DNA from: Desertimonas flava | Lineage (GTDB): Bacteria > Actinomycetota > Acidimicrobiia > Acidimicrobiales > Ilumatobacteraceae | Length of the DNA stretch: 64,000 nt | Assembly: GCF_003426815.1 (NCBI RefSeq) | Contig: NZ_QKYK01000002.1 | Location: 310,001 to 374,000 of the forward strand | Reading direction: 5' to 3' | Shown: one piece after another, positions 1 through 7,361 of the stretch | Layout of the letters: each line of letters opens with the position of its first letter | How positions within the stretch are numbered: the first letter of the stretch is position 1 | Translations under genes and position numbers: made by a program | Notes under the pieces: model-generated | Told to the model about the DNA's origin: nothing | What the model saw: the letters and a program-made list of their open reading frames with translations, nothing else | The model's database searches: none

Positions 1-693
1 GATCACCACGTCGTCGAGGAACACCTCGCAGAACTCGGCGTCACCGGTCATCTGCCGCAACGGCCGCACGTCGATGCCGGGGGAGTGCATGTCGACGAGG
101 AAGAACGAGATGCCCCGATGGCCCGGCTCGTCGGGGTTCGTGCGCGCCATCAAGATGGCGTGCTCGGCGAACTGGCCGTTGGAGGTCCACACCTTCTGGC
201 CGTTGACCACGAAGCGGTCACCGTCGGGGATGGCCGTCGTCTGCAGCGAGGCCAGATCCGAGCCGGCGTTCGGCTCGGAGAAGAGCTGGCACCACAGGAT
301 CTCGCCCGTGAGCGTGGCCGGCAGGTAACGCCGGCGCTGCTCGTCGGTGCCCGAACGTAGGATCGCCTCACCGGCGAGCACGAGTCCCTGCAGGTTGAGG
401 TACGGGGAGACGCCGAAGCGGGCGCACTCCTCCATCCACACGGCGATGTACGTGCGGGGGAGCCCGCGACCCCCGAACTCGGTGGGCCAGTGGATCCCGG
501 CGAAGCCGGCCGCCGCCACCTTGGCCTGCCACGACCGGGCGATCTCGTGGAGGTCCGGCGGCAGGATCGCGCCGAACGACGGGCACGCCGAACCGTCGGC
601 CTTCGATGTCTCGAGGAAGGCGACCACATCGGATCGGAACGCGTCGAGGTCGGACGGGGTCACTCCGTCGAGCGTCGGGACGGCACTGGTCAT
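1..693 (-). CDS. acyl-CoA dehydrogenase, N-terminal part (cut by window edge)
   Basis: This is a flavin-dependent acyl-CoA dehydrogenase. It would oxidise an acyl-CoA thioester at the alpha-beta bond in the cytoplasm, passing electrons to ETF. Only the first 231 codons are inside the window and the frame is still open at base 1. The order is an alpha-helical N-terminal domain, a WPTEFGG loop near residue 70, the FAD-contact motif FSEPNAGSD near 137-145, a KVWTS stretch near 165, and the start of the middle beta domain (RGISFFLVDM). The start is ATG at 693. A hexamer reading CACAAT on the coding strand lies six bases upstream, fitting a leaderless transcript. It is divergent from the small gene at 790. 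The family is clear but the substrate chain length cannot be read. Confidence 0.9.
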   Translation of the reverse strand, partial: MTSAVPTLDGVTPSDLDAFRSDVVAFLETSKADGSACPSFGAILPPDLHEIARSWQAKVAAAGFAGIHWPTEFGGRGLPRTYIAVWMEECARFGVSPYLNLQGLVLAGEAILRSGTDEQRRRYLPATLTGEILWCQLFSEPNAGSDLASLQTTAIPDGDRFVVNGQKVWTSNGQFAEHAILMARTNPDEPGHRGISFFLVDMHSPGIDVRPLRQMTGDAEFCEVFLDDVVI

Positions 694-789
694 CTCGGGA
701 TTGTGCCGTCACGGAGCCCGGCGCGGCGAGCCGGCGAGTCGATCACCACCATCTTCACCGGCACGAACACCGGTGGCGGAACGGCATAC

Positions 790-1587
790 GTGACGGAGAT
801 CCGGCTGCGGGCCGACCGCATCGCGGGCAGCGTGGCGATCTCCGACTTCCGCGGCTCGGCGCCGTCGGTGGAGGAGGTCCACGTCTTCGCCGAGGAGATG
901 GTGCGCCGGATCCGCGACGGGATCGCCGCCAACTGGACCGGGATGTACCACCGGATGGTGCGCCTCGACGACACGGAGCCGTGGGTGGCGTCGGCGGCGG
1001 AGACCTACACGATGATCGACGGCACGTTCGTCCCGTTCCTCGGGGTGCCGCAGGAGGCGATCGACGAGGCGGCGACGTTCCTCACGTCGGCGCGCGTGAT
1101 CGACGCGTACACCTACCATGGCCCGCTCGAGAACGGGGCCGACGGCCGGGCGATCGGCCACACCGCGTGTATCTACTCGTTCGCCAGCGAGAGTGACGCG
1201 GCCGCCTACCTCGAGCGGGCCGGGTGGTCCGTCACCGCCACGTGCGGACGGGAGGGTAAATACCCCACCGAAGCGTCCGGTATTTACCCTCCGGTTGGGA
1301 CGGCGACCAGCGGACGGCCCTGCGCCTCGCACGCCCTTTCCGCTCACCGCCCAGGCGCCAACGGTCAGGTCGCCGCCTCGGCTGCGAGCCGGTCGGCCGC
1401 CCAACCGATCATCCGCCGCACGAGGTCGTCGAAGGCGGTCACGGCGAGCTCGAGGTCGGCGGTCGCCGTGTCCTCGATGTGGGTGTGCGACAGCCCGCCG
1501 AGCGACGGCGTGAACATCATCACGGTCGGCACACCGGCTCGAGACATCTCGGCCGAGTCGTGCATCGGGCCCGAGGGCATGACGTGA
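790..1587 (+). CDS. hypothetical protein; native 3' end uncertain
   Basis: I do not recognise this family. Residues 1-154 from the GTG at 790 look like a real soluble alpha/beta protein, with normal GC-rich codon use and phrases such as EMVRRIRDGIAANW and VPQEAIDEAATFL. A GGTGGCGGA stretch just upstream could serve as the ribosome site. After about base 1250 the frame enters a 42-base inverted repeat. It then runs antisense into the hydrolase gene that ends at 1365, stopping only at 1587, and codon use there loses its usual third-position GC bias. The natural C-terminus was probably near 1250, and the last ~110 codons are likely read-through of non-coding and antisense DNA. No signal peptide or membrane segment is visible. 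Confidence 0.45.
   Translation: MTEIRLRADRIAGSVAISDFRGSAPSVEEVHVFAEEMVRRIRDGIAANWTGMYHRMVRLDDTEPWVASAAETYTMIDGTFVPFLGVPQEAIDEAATFLTSARVIDAYTYHGPLENGADGRAIGHTACIYSFASESDAAAYLERAGWSVTATCGREGKYPTEASGIYPPVGTATSGRPCASHALSAHRPGANGQVAASAASRSAAQPIIRRTRSSKAVTASSRSAVAVSSMWVCDSPPSDGVNIITVGTPARDISAESCIGPEGMT
1251..1292. repeat. perfect 14-bp inverted repeat between convergent genes
   Basis: The arms are GGAGGGTAAATACC (1251-1264) and its exact complement (1279-1292), with a 14-base loop. The core is unusually AT-rich for this DNA. It sits where the gene at 790 stops looking coding and about 70 bases before the end of the convergent hydrolase. No T-run follows on either strand. A bidirectional terminator or a small inserted palindromic element would both fit. 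Confidence 0.7.
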
Positions 1588-2675
1588 CGGACGCCCGAGC
1601 GCTCCTCGACGACGTCGGCGGCGAACTGGACGAGATCGGGGTGGAACTCGATCGGGTCGATCGACCAGAGCACGTCGACGGTCGCCTCGACGTTCTCCTC
1701 CCTGGCGATGCGGGCGACCAGTTCGTCGAGCCCGGCGACCAGCGCGTCGAGCGTGTCGCGCGAGAGATGGCGCATGTCGACACTGAACTCCGTGCGGCCG
1801 TTGACGGCCGTCGGGACCGACGGGTGCACTCGCCAGACCCCGACGGTGGTGAAGGCGTCGTGCTCCAACCCGAGATCACGGACGGCCAATGCCATCCTCG
1901 ACGCGGCGACCGTGGGGTCGCGGCGCATCGGGATCGGCGTGGCCCCGGCGTGGCAGGCCTGGCCCTTGACCCGGACCATGCGCCGCTCGACGCCCAAGAT
2001 GCCGTGCAGCGCGGCGAGGCGCAGCCCGGCGGCCTCGAGCATCGGACCCTGCTCGATGTGAAGCTCGGCGGACGCCACGATCGACGGCAGGACGTCGCCG
2101 GCGGTGAGGATCGTGTCGAGCTCGACGCCGTGGCGGGCGACGACGTCGCCGAGGAGCTCGCCGGCATTGTCGACCAACCCGCGGACGGCCTCGACGTCGA
2201 GCGTTCCCGACACCGCACCGGACCCGAACAGCGAGCGCCCGAACCGGGCGCCCTCCTCGTCGGCCCAGTCGACGACGCTGATCGAGACCGGCAGCTCCAC
2301 GCCGTCACGGTGGAGGCCGCGCAGCACCTCGGCGCCGGCCAGCACGCCGAGGCAGCCGTCGAGCCAGCCGCCGTTGGGCACCGAGTCGAGGTGACTGCCG
2401 AGCACGATGCGCTCGGGTCGGGCCCCGACGAGCGTCGTCCACAGGTTGCCGGCCGGGTCGACGTGTGTCTCGACCGGCACTCCGTCGAACGTCGATGCGA
2501 ACCACTCGCGGGCCTGCACCCACGGTTCGGTCCAGGCCAACCGGGCGCTGCCCAGCGGCGGGGCCGAAGAGGGCTCGCCCCCGACCGTCTGGGGAATCCC
2601 TCCGTCCACCTCGGCCGAGGTGAGGGAGCGCAACTCGAGGAGATCGGCGACGACGCGTGTGGGATCGGCAGGCAT
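1365..2675 (-). CDS. M20-family amidohydrolase (N-carbamoyl-L-amino acid hydrolase / allantoate amidohydrolase type)
   Basis: This is a cytoplasmic dinuclear-metal amidase of the HyuC/AllC branch of M20 peptidases, 436 residues, normal for the family. Such enzymes hydrolyse N-carbamoyl amino acids or ureidoglycolate-type compounds, releasing ammonia and CO2. Visible signatures are GSHLDSVPNGGWLDG (His95 and Asp106 as metal ligands), a DEEGARFG loop near 140-146, HIEQGP at about 206-211, HAGATPIPMRRD in the lid domain, and a C-terminal MPSGPMHDSAEMS followed by GGLSHTHIED carrying the last ligands. I chose ATG 2675 because the upstream in-frame residues look non-native. GAGAAT on the coding strand six bases before it suggests a leaderless start. 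No hydantoinase or permease is adjacent, so the exact substrate is open. Confidence 0.85.
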   Translation of the reverse strand: MPADPTRVVADLLELRSLTSAEVDGGIPQTVGGEPSSAPPLGSARLAWTEPWVQAREWFASTFDGVPVETHVDPAGNLWTTLVGARPERIVLGSHLDSVPNGGWLDGCLGVLAGAEVLRGLHRDGVELPVSISVVDWADEEGARFGRSLFGSGAVSGTLDVEAVRGLVDNAGELLGDVVARHGVELDTILTAGDVLPSIVASAELHIEQGPMLEAAGLRLAALHGILGVERRMVRVKGQACHAGATPIPMRRDPTVAASRMALAVRDLGLEHDAFTTVGVWRVHPSVPTAVNGRTEFSVDMRHLSRDTLDALVAGLDELVARIAREENVEATVDVLWSIDPIEFHPDLVQFAADVVEERSGVRHVMPSGPMHDSAEMSRAGVPTVMMFTPSLGGLSHTHIEDTATADLELAVTAFDDLVRRMIGWAADRLAAEAAT

Positions 2676-2772
2676 CGGAGGATTCTCGCACCGACGCCGT
2701 GGCCAGTGGCTGCTACGCACGTCACGCCACGGGTACACGCGGCGGGAAGCACCGGTCCGCCGAGGAGGACGA

Positions 2773-3186
2773 ATGAACGACCCGACCGACACCAGGCTGC
2801 TCTTCCGCAACACGATGCGGATCACGCCCGGTCACGAAGATCAGTTCCGTGAGGCGATCGTCGACGCCGTGACGTTCGCTCGCGCGCACGCGCCGCAGCT
2901 CATGGTCGACGTGTTCGTCGACGAGGAAGAGGGAACCGCGACCAGTTTCCAGATCTACGCCGACTCGGACTCCGTTGTGCGTCACTGGGAGCTGTCCGAT
3001 CCGTACATCGCCAACGTGATGGAGCACTGCGAGGTCGATCGATTCGAAGTCTTCGGGTCACCGTCCGAAGAGGTGAGGAACGGATTCGGCCGCATGTCGG
3101 GCATGGAGGTCCGGATCCATCCTCGCCTGACGGGCTACGTGCACTTCCCGGGATCCCCCGACACCGACCGCGGAGGGGCCTCGTGA
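2773..3186 (+). CDS. small dimeric alpha/beta-barrel (ABM-like) protein
   Basis: This 137-residue soluble protein begins RNTMRITPGHEDQFREAI and continues with an MVDVFVDEEEGTATSFQIYADSDSVVRHW segment of alternating strands and helices. That pattern resembles antibiotic-biosynthesis-monooxygenase-like (ferredoxin-fold) domains, which can be small oxygenases, heme-binding proteins or plain scaffolds. No catalytic motif identifies a substrate. The ATG at 2773 has a very good GAGGAGG ribosome site five bases upstream, one of few strong Shine-Dalgarno sequences in this window. Its stop overlaps the GTG of the next small gene (GTGA), so the two should be translated together. The fold is a pattern-level guess; the gene itself is secure. 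Confidence 0.7.
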   Translation: MNDPTDTRLLFRNTMRITPGHEDQFREAIVDAVTFARAHAPQLMVDVFVDEEEGTATSFQIYADSDSVVRHWELSDPYIANVMEHCEVDRFEVFGSPSEEVRNGFGRMSGMEVRIHPRLTGYVHFPGSPDTDRGGAS

Positions 3187-3293
3187 ACGCCGCCGGCTGG
3201 ACGATCTCGATCCTCGCCATCGCCACGGCGCTCATCATCGCCGTGCAGATCGAGCGATCGTCTCGGCGACGCCGCGATGAGGGCCACGATTGA
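3183..3293 (+). CDS. 36-residue membrane peptide coupled to the ABM-like gene
   Basis: The GTG at 3183 overlaps the TGA of the preceding gene by four bases. The frame encodes a short N-terminus, one hydrophobic helix (WTISILAIATALIIAVQI) and a charged tail rich in Arg, ending GHD. This looks like a single-pass membrane peptide with the positive end in the cytoplasm. Coupling and codon use support it as a real gene. Its function is unknown; an accessory or anchor for the upstream protein is only a guess. Confidence 0.6.
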   Translation: MNAAGWTISILAIATALIIAVQIERSSRRRRDEGHD

Positions 3294-3304
3294 CGACCGA
3301 CGCT

Positions 3305-4066
3305 TCAGTCCCTGGGTGTCAGCACGCAGAACTCGTTGTCGCCGGGATCGGCCAGCACGACCCAGGCGACGTCGCCCTGGCCGATGTCAGCGGGTGTCGC
3401 GCCGAGCGCGAGCAGACGGTCGACCTCGGCGGCCTGGTCGACGTGGACCGGCGGGGCGATGTCGAGGTGCAGCCGGTTCTTGCCGTGCTTGGGTGGCACC
3501 GGCGGTCCACCCCAGGTGATCAGCGGTCCGCGGCCGTCGGGCGCGCGGATCGCCGTCTCGTCGTCCTGATCCCACACCAGCGGCCAGCCGAGCGCCGCAC
3601 TCCAGAAGTACCCGACGTCGGGGAGCCCCTCGCAGGTGATCGACCCCAAACGTCCGGTGCCGGCGAGGAACTGGTTACCGGGTGCCAGGATGCAGAACTC
3701 GTTGCCTTCGGGATCGGCGAGCACGACGTGGCGTTCGTCGGCGCGTTGGCCGATGTCGATGTGGCGGGCCCCGAGCGAGAGCAGGCTGGCGACCGACTCG
3801 TTCTGATCGTCGGTGGACGTGGTGGTCAGGTCGAGGTGGAGGCGGTTCCGTCCACGCTTGGGGCCCGGCGCGAAGGCGATGTCGAGATGGAATCGGGTGC
3901 CGTCGGTGGGCACGACGGTGATCACGTGGTCGCCGGAGCCCGGCTCACCCGACTCGTCACCCAGTTCCCAACCCAGCGCGGCCGCCCAGAACCGGGCGAG
4001 ACGGGGCGGGTCGTTGGCGTCGACGGCGAGGGCGACGAGTCGAGAGGCCGCGTGATCGTTGCTCAC
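3305..4066 (-). CDS. tandem VOC (glyoxalase-like) domain protein
   Basis: This 253-residue cytoplasmic protein has two glyoxalase/bleomycin-resistance (VOC) modules, about residues 8-125 and 145-250. Both carry the pattern ARFWAAALGW or YFWSAALGW, a KRGRNRLHLDL or KHGKNRLHLDI strand, then VVLADPEGNEFCIL or VVLADPGDNEFCVL. The repeated His and Glu in HLD and EFC are at the usual metal-ligand positions. Actinobacteria have many such two-module proteins acting as dioxygenases, isomerases or drug-binding proteins, and nothing here identifies a ligand. The start is GTG 4066, with a TAGACC hexamer six bases upstream on the coding strand. It lies immediately downstream of the rifampin phosphotransferase-like gene on the same strand, nine bases after that gene's stop, so the two may be co-transcribed. 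Confidence 0.85.
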   Translation of the reverse strand: MSNDHAASRLVALAVDANDPPRLARFWAAALGWELGDESGEPGSGDHVITVVPTDGTRFHLDIAFAPGPKRGRNRLHLDLTTTSTDDQNESVASLLSLGARHIDIGQRADERHVVLADPEGNEFCILAPGNQFLAGTGRLGSITCEGLPDVGYFWSAALGWPLVWDQDDETAIRAPDGRGPLITWGGPPVPPKHGKNRLHLDIAPPVHVDQAAEVDRLLALGATPADIGQGDVAWVVLADPGDNEFCVLTPRD

Positions 4067-4075
4067 CGACCCGGT

Positions 4076-6574
4076 CTACTCCGCCAGCAGCTCGACGATG
4101 CCGTCGGTTCCGTTCACCCGGATTCGCTGGCCGTCACCGATGAGCCTCGTGGCGTGGGGGACGCTGACGACGGCGGGCAGTCCGTACTCGCGAGCGACGA
4201 CCGCGCCGTGCGTCGTCAGTCCTCCGACCTCGGTGACCACCCCGGCGGCTGACACGAAGAGCGGCGACCAGCTCGGGTCGGTGTATGTGGTGACGAGGAT
4301 GTCGCCCGGCTCCAGGCGGGCCTGGGCCATGTCGATCACGACGCGAGCGCGGCCCTCGACCACACCGGAGGCGGCGGCGAGGCCGACGAGGACCCCGGAC
4401 GGTGCGTCGTCGCGACGGAACGAGCCGTTGAGCGCCTCGCCGCCGGAGGTGAGCACGCGGGGCGGTGTGAGCCGCTCGAACGCGCGATGCTCGGCTCGGC
4501 GGCGGCGGATGAGCAGGTCGTCGACCGTGCCGGTCGCGACCGCATCGCGGAACTCGTCGAGGGTGAGGAAGAAGCAGTCGTCGGCGGCCTCCGTCACACC
4601 CGCCGCGACGAGGCGTTCGGCCTCGGCCAGCAGCGCTCGCTTGTACACCAGATAGCGGCTGACCCAGCCGTACTTGGGGTACTCGCGATAGCCGGCGAAC
4701 GTGCGCAGACGGTCGATGTTCGCCTTCGCTTCGGCCACCTTCTGCGTACCGTCGGGCAGGGCCTGCAGACGTTCGAGAATGGCGCGTTCCTTGGTGGCGG
4801 CTTCGGCCCGCCCCGCGTCGAAGCGGCGCCGGCCGGCCCCGGGCTGCTGGCTTCGCACGTGCCCGAGGATGACCGGCACCAACATGTCGGGGCGCTCCGC
4901 CCAGCGGGGTCGGGCGATGTCGATCTCGCCTGGGCCCCGCATTCCGAAGCGGTCGAGGTACGTGGTGATGGCGTCGAGCGATTCTGCTCCGCCCGGCAAC
5001 GAGGCGATGCCCTCGAGCACGTGCTCGCCGGTCGCCGTCTCCAGGTGCTCGACGACCGCCGCATGCTGGCGGATCACGTCGGCGACGTCGAGCAGGGCGA
5101 GACCCATCTCGGACGAGACGTTGTCGGGGACCGACAGCGAGAGGGTGTCGGCGACGTTCGCCTCACCGAGCCATTCCTCGACGTGGTCGTTGAGCCACCA
5201 CGCCGCGGTGATGCCCGCCATGATCACCTGGGCGCCCTCGGGATCGGCCAGCAACCGTCGCATCTCCTCCAGGTCACTGTCGATGAAGTCGAACAGGGCG
5301 ACGCCGGTCCTCGACGAGATGTCACGTTGCAGCTGCTCCACCGACTCGCGATTGCGGCGGACGAGCGCGGCGGGGATGGCCGGGTCCGTGGCGATCGCCG
5401 GCGGGGCCGCCTGCGGGGACGACCCGGGGCTGCTCGTCGGCTCGTCGGTGGGCGGGGCGACGTCCCCGCGATCGATCAGCGTGTGGAGCGCGTCGCGGAC
5501 GAGGGGGTCGGACCGGCCCAGCATGCCGAGGATGGTCGCCCGGCCCGTGGTGGTGGCGAGTTGGTCGGTCACGTCGACGAACAGCCGACCGCCCGCTTCG
5601 TGCATCGGCCGCAGAGCGAGGCGACGGTACAGCGACAACCCGAGCGGGCTCATCGCATCCGTCATCATCTGCTGGTGCCCCACCGAGAGGTACACGTGCA
5701 GGCGATCGTCGTCGACCGGCGGCACGGGGAACAGGGTGGTGATCGCCCGGCTCTGCACGACGTGGAACGCGCCATCGGCGAGACACCACTCGATGTCCTG
5801 CGGTGACCCGAAGTGCGACTCGATCCTCCGGCCGATCGCGACGAGCTCGAGCACCTCGGTCTCGCTGAGCACCGACTGTCGCCGATCGCCGGCGATCGTC
5901 GAGTCGACAACCGCTCCCTTGCGCACGCGGTAGCTGTCGGCGTCGACGGTCCCCGACACGAGGGCGTCGCCCGATCCGAGCACCGCTTCGACGACGGCGA
6001 CGGTGCGGTTGGAGGTGATGGGGTCGGCGGTGAACATCACGCCGGAGACGTCGGCGTCGACCATCTTCTGTACGACCACGGCCATCGCGACGTCACGGTC
6101 GTCGACACCGTGCTGCTGCCGGTAGGTGACGGCCCGATCGGTGAACAGGGATGCCCAGCAGCGGCTCACGGCCTCGATCACGGCGTCGGCGCCGACCACG
6201 CCGAGGAACGTGTCGTGCTGGCCGGCCGCCGACGCCGATGGCAGGTCCTCGGCCGTCGCGCTGGAACGCACGGCGACGGCCGTGTCGTCCCCGAGCCGGG
6301 CGAGTGCGTGCCTGATCGTCGCGGCCACGTCGTCGGGAACGGCGATCGCACCGGCGGGCTCGCCGCTGCGTCGGGATTGATCGGGGAGGGTTCGCAGGGC
6401 CCGGCGGTAGGCGGCGGTGGTCACCACGAAGCCGGCGGGAACGGAGACGCCGTCGATCCACGTCAGCTCGCCGAGCTGGGCGCCTTTGCCCCCGGCGATG
6501 GCGATGTGGGTGCGGTCGAGGCCTTCGAGCGGCACGAGCGCGTCAGGGGAGAGGGAGCTGGTTGGGGTGGGCAC
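4076..6574 (-). CDS. rph: rifampin phosphotransferase-like PEP-utilising enzyme
   Basis: This 832-residue enzyme has the three-part plan of rifampin phosphotransferase (Rph) and PEP synthase. An ATP-grasp domain comes first (GGKGAQLGEL near 28, AVRSSATAEDLPSASAAGQ near 105, DIEWCLADG near 290). A helical central domain follows, with the Rph-like stretch YREYPKYGWVSRYLVYKRAL. The swivelling phospho-histidine domain is last, with LTTHGAVVAREYGLPAVV; the catalytic His is about residue 789. PEP synthases usually have a Cys in this motif, whereas Rph enzymes have THG as here. Rph transfers the beta-phosphate of ATP to rifamycins. A likely rifamycin-associated element overlaps the promoter, which strengthens the assignment. 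GTG 6574 is chosen because GACAAT sits seven bases upstream; a TTG at 6592 is an alternative. A PEP-synthase-like role is not excluded. Confidence 0.75.
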   Translation of the reverse strand: MPTPTSSLSPDALVPLEGLDRTHIAIAGGKGAQLGELTWIDGVSVPAGFVVTTAAYRRALRTLPDQSRRSGEPAGAIAVPDDVAATIRHALARLGDDTAVAVRSSATAEDLPSASAAGQHDTFLGVVGADAVIEAVSRCWASLFTDRAVTYRQQHGVDDRDVAMAVVVQKMVDADVSGVMFTADPITSNRTVAVVEAVLGSGDALVSGTVDADSYRVRKGAVVDSTIAGDRRQSVLSETEVLELVAIGRRIESHFGSPQDIEWCLADGAFHVVQSRAITTLFPVPPVDDDRLHVYLSVGHQQMMTDAMSPLGLSLYRRLALRPMHEAGGRLFVDVTDQLATTTGRATILGMLGRSDPLVRDALHTLIDRGDVAPPTDEPTSSPGSSPQAAPPAIATDPAIPAALVRRNRESVEQLQRDISSRTGVALFDFIDSDLEEMRRLLADPEGAQVIMAGITAAWWLNDHVEEWLGEANVADTLSLSVPDNVSSEMGLALLDVADVIRQHAAVVEHLETATGEHVLEGIASLPGGAESLDAITTYLDRFGMRGPGEIDIARPRWAERPDMLVPVILGHVRSQQPGAGRRRFDAGRAEAATKERAILERLQALPDGTQKVAEAKANIDRLRTFAGYREYPKYGWVSRYLVYKRALLAEAERLVAAGVTEAADDCFFLTLDEFRDAVATGTVDDLLIRRRRAEHRAFERLTPPRVLTSGGEALNGSFRRDDAPSGVLVGLAAASGVVEGRARVVIDMAQARLEPGDILVTTYTDPSWSPLFVSAAGVVTEVGGLTTHGAVVAREYGLPAVVSVPHATRLIGDGQRIRVNGTDGIVELLAE

Positions 6575-6581
6575 GTCAGCG

Positions 6582-6587
6582 ATTGTC
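6582..6587 (-). promoter_or_regulatory. -10 hexamer of a leaderless rph promoter
   Basis: GACAAT on the coding strand lies seven bases before GTG 6574, placing the predicted transcript start on the start codon. The -35 position would fall inside the palindrome at 6598-6617. This supports the 6574 start. Confidence 0.5.
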
Positions 6588-6597
6588 AGCAAACAAC

Positions 6598-6617
6598 GGG
6601 TCCTTGCGGCAAGCCCC
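6598..6617 (-). promoter_or_regulatory. rifamycin-associated element (RAE)-like palindrome
   Basis: The coding strand reads GGGGCTTGCCGCAAGGACCC, with a perfect CTTGC-C-GCAAG inverted core. It closely resembles the rifamycin-associated element found upstream of rifamycin-inactivation genes, which I recall as GGGGCTTGCGGCAAGGCCC: one changed centre base and one extra A. It lies 24 bases upstream of the rph-like start and overlaps the predicted -35 region. The consensus is from memory. Confidence 0.65.
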
Positions 6618-6707
6618 CCTCCGCGCGATACTTCTGGACTGGCGGGGGAAGTTCGCGTTGGCGCGCCCACGGTGCGATACCTGCACGGCGCGACACCAAC
6701 ACCGCGC

Positions 6708-7361
6708 CTAGGGCGCGACGCCAGCATCGTGGGCGAGGATCGCCAGCTGCACCCGGTTGGCGGCGTCGAGCTTCGCCAGCAGCCGCGACACATGGGCCTT
6801 CACCGTCGCCTCGCTCATGAACAGGACGGCGCCGATCTCGGCGTTCGACGAACCCCGGGCGATCTCGACGAACACCTCGTGCTCCCGCGGCGACAGCGCC
6901 GCGAGCCGGTCGCGGGCCGACTGGCGACGCGTCACCGCGGCGCCGGCCGCGACGTGGGCGATGAGGCGACGGGTCACCGACGGCGACAGCATCGACTCAC
7001 CGTCGGCGACGACGCGGACGGCGGCGATGAGGTCGAGTGGCGGGGTGTCCTTCAGCAGGAACCCGGCGGCGCCCGCTTCGAGGGCGCGGAACACGTAGTC
7101 GTCGAGGTCGAACGTCGTGAGGATCACCACCGGCGGCGCGCCGTCGAGCCGGCCGATGGCGGTCGTCGCGGCGAGGCCGTCGAGGCGGGGCATGCGGATG
7201 TCCATCAACACGACATCGGGACGGCAGCGGCGGACCGCCTCGACAGCGTCGGCGCCGTCGGCCGCCTCGCCGACGACGGCGATGTCGCCGGCCGACTCGA
7301 GGATCATCCGCAGGCCCGAGCGCACGAGCGCTTCGTCATCGATGATGAGCACCCGGGTCAT
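6708..7361 (-). CDS. LuxR/NarL-family response regulator
   Basis: This 217-residue regulator has a receiver domain (residues 1-120) with the acidic pair IIDDE, phosphoacceptor Asp54 in VVLMDIRMP, the switch Thr in VVILTTFD and Lys in FLLKDTPP. A C-terminal LuxR-type helix-turn-helix follows (about 150-205, LSPREHEVFVEIARGSSNAEI...SEATVKAHVSRLLAKL). It would bind DNA when phosphorylated by the kinase gene directly upstream, whose stop overlaps this ATG (ATGA). The pair faces an ABC exporter across a short divergent region. In this arrangement the regulator commonly controls that exporter, though the signal is not visible. Confidence 0.93.
   Translation of the reverse strand: MTRVLIIDDEALVRSGLRMILESAGDIAVVGEAADGADAVEAVRRCRPDVVLMDIRMPRLDGLAATTAIGRLDGAPPVVILTTFDLDDYVFRALEAGAAGFLLKDTPPLDLIAAVRVVADGESMLSPSVTRRLIAHVAAGAAVTRRQSARDRLAALSPREHEVFVEIARGSSNAEIGAVLFMSEATVKAHVSRLLAKLDAANRVQLAILAHDAGVAP

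Noticed and set aside
4487-5806. Plus-strand open frame of about 440 codons opposite the rph-like gene
   Set aside because: It is antisense to a gene with all ATP-grasp and phospho-His motifs, and is composition-driven.
4076-6574. Phosphoenolpyruvate synthase (ppsA) as the product name
   Set aside because: The phospho-His motif is THGAVVAREYG without the Cys usual in PEP synthase, the central REYPKYG motif is Rph-like, and the promoter has an RAE-like element. PEP-synthase-like activity is kept only as an alternative.
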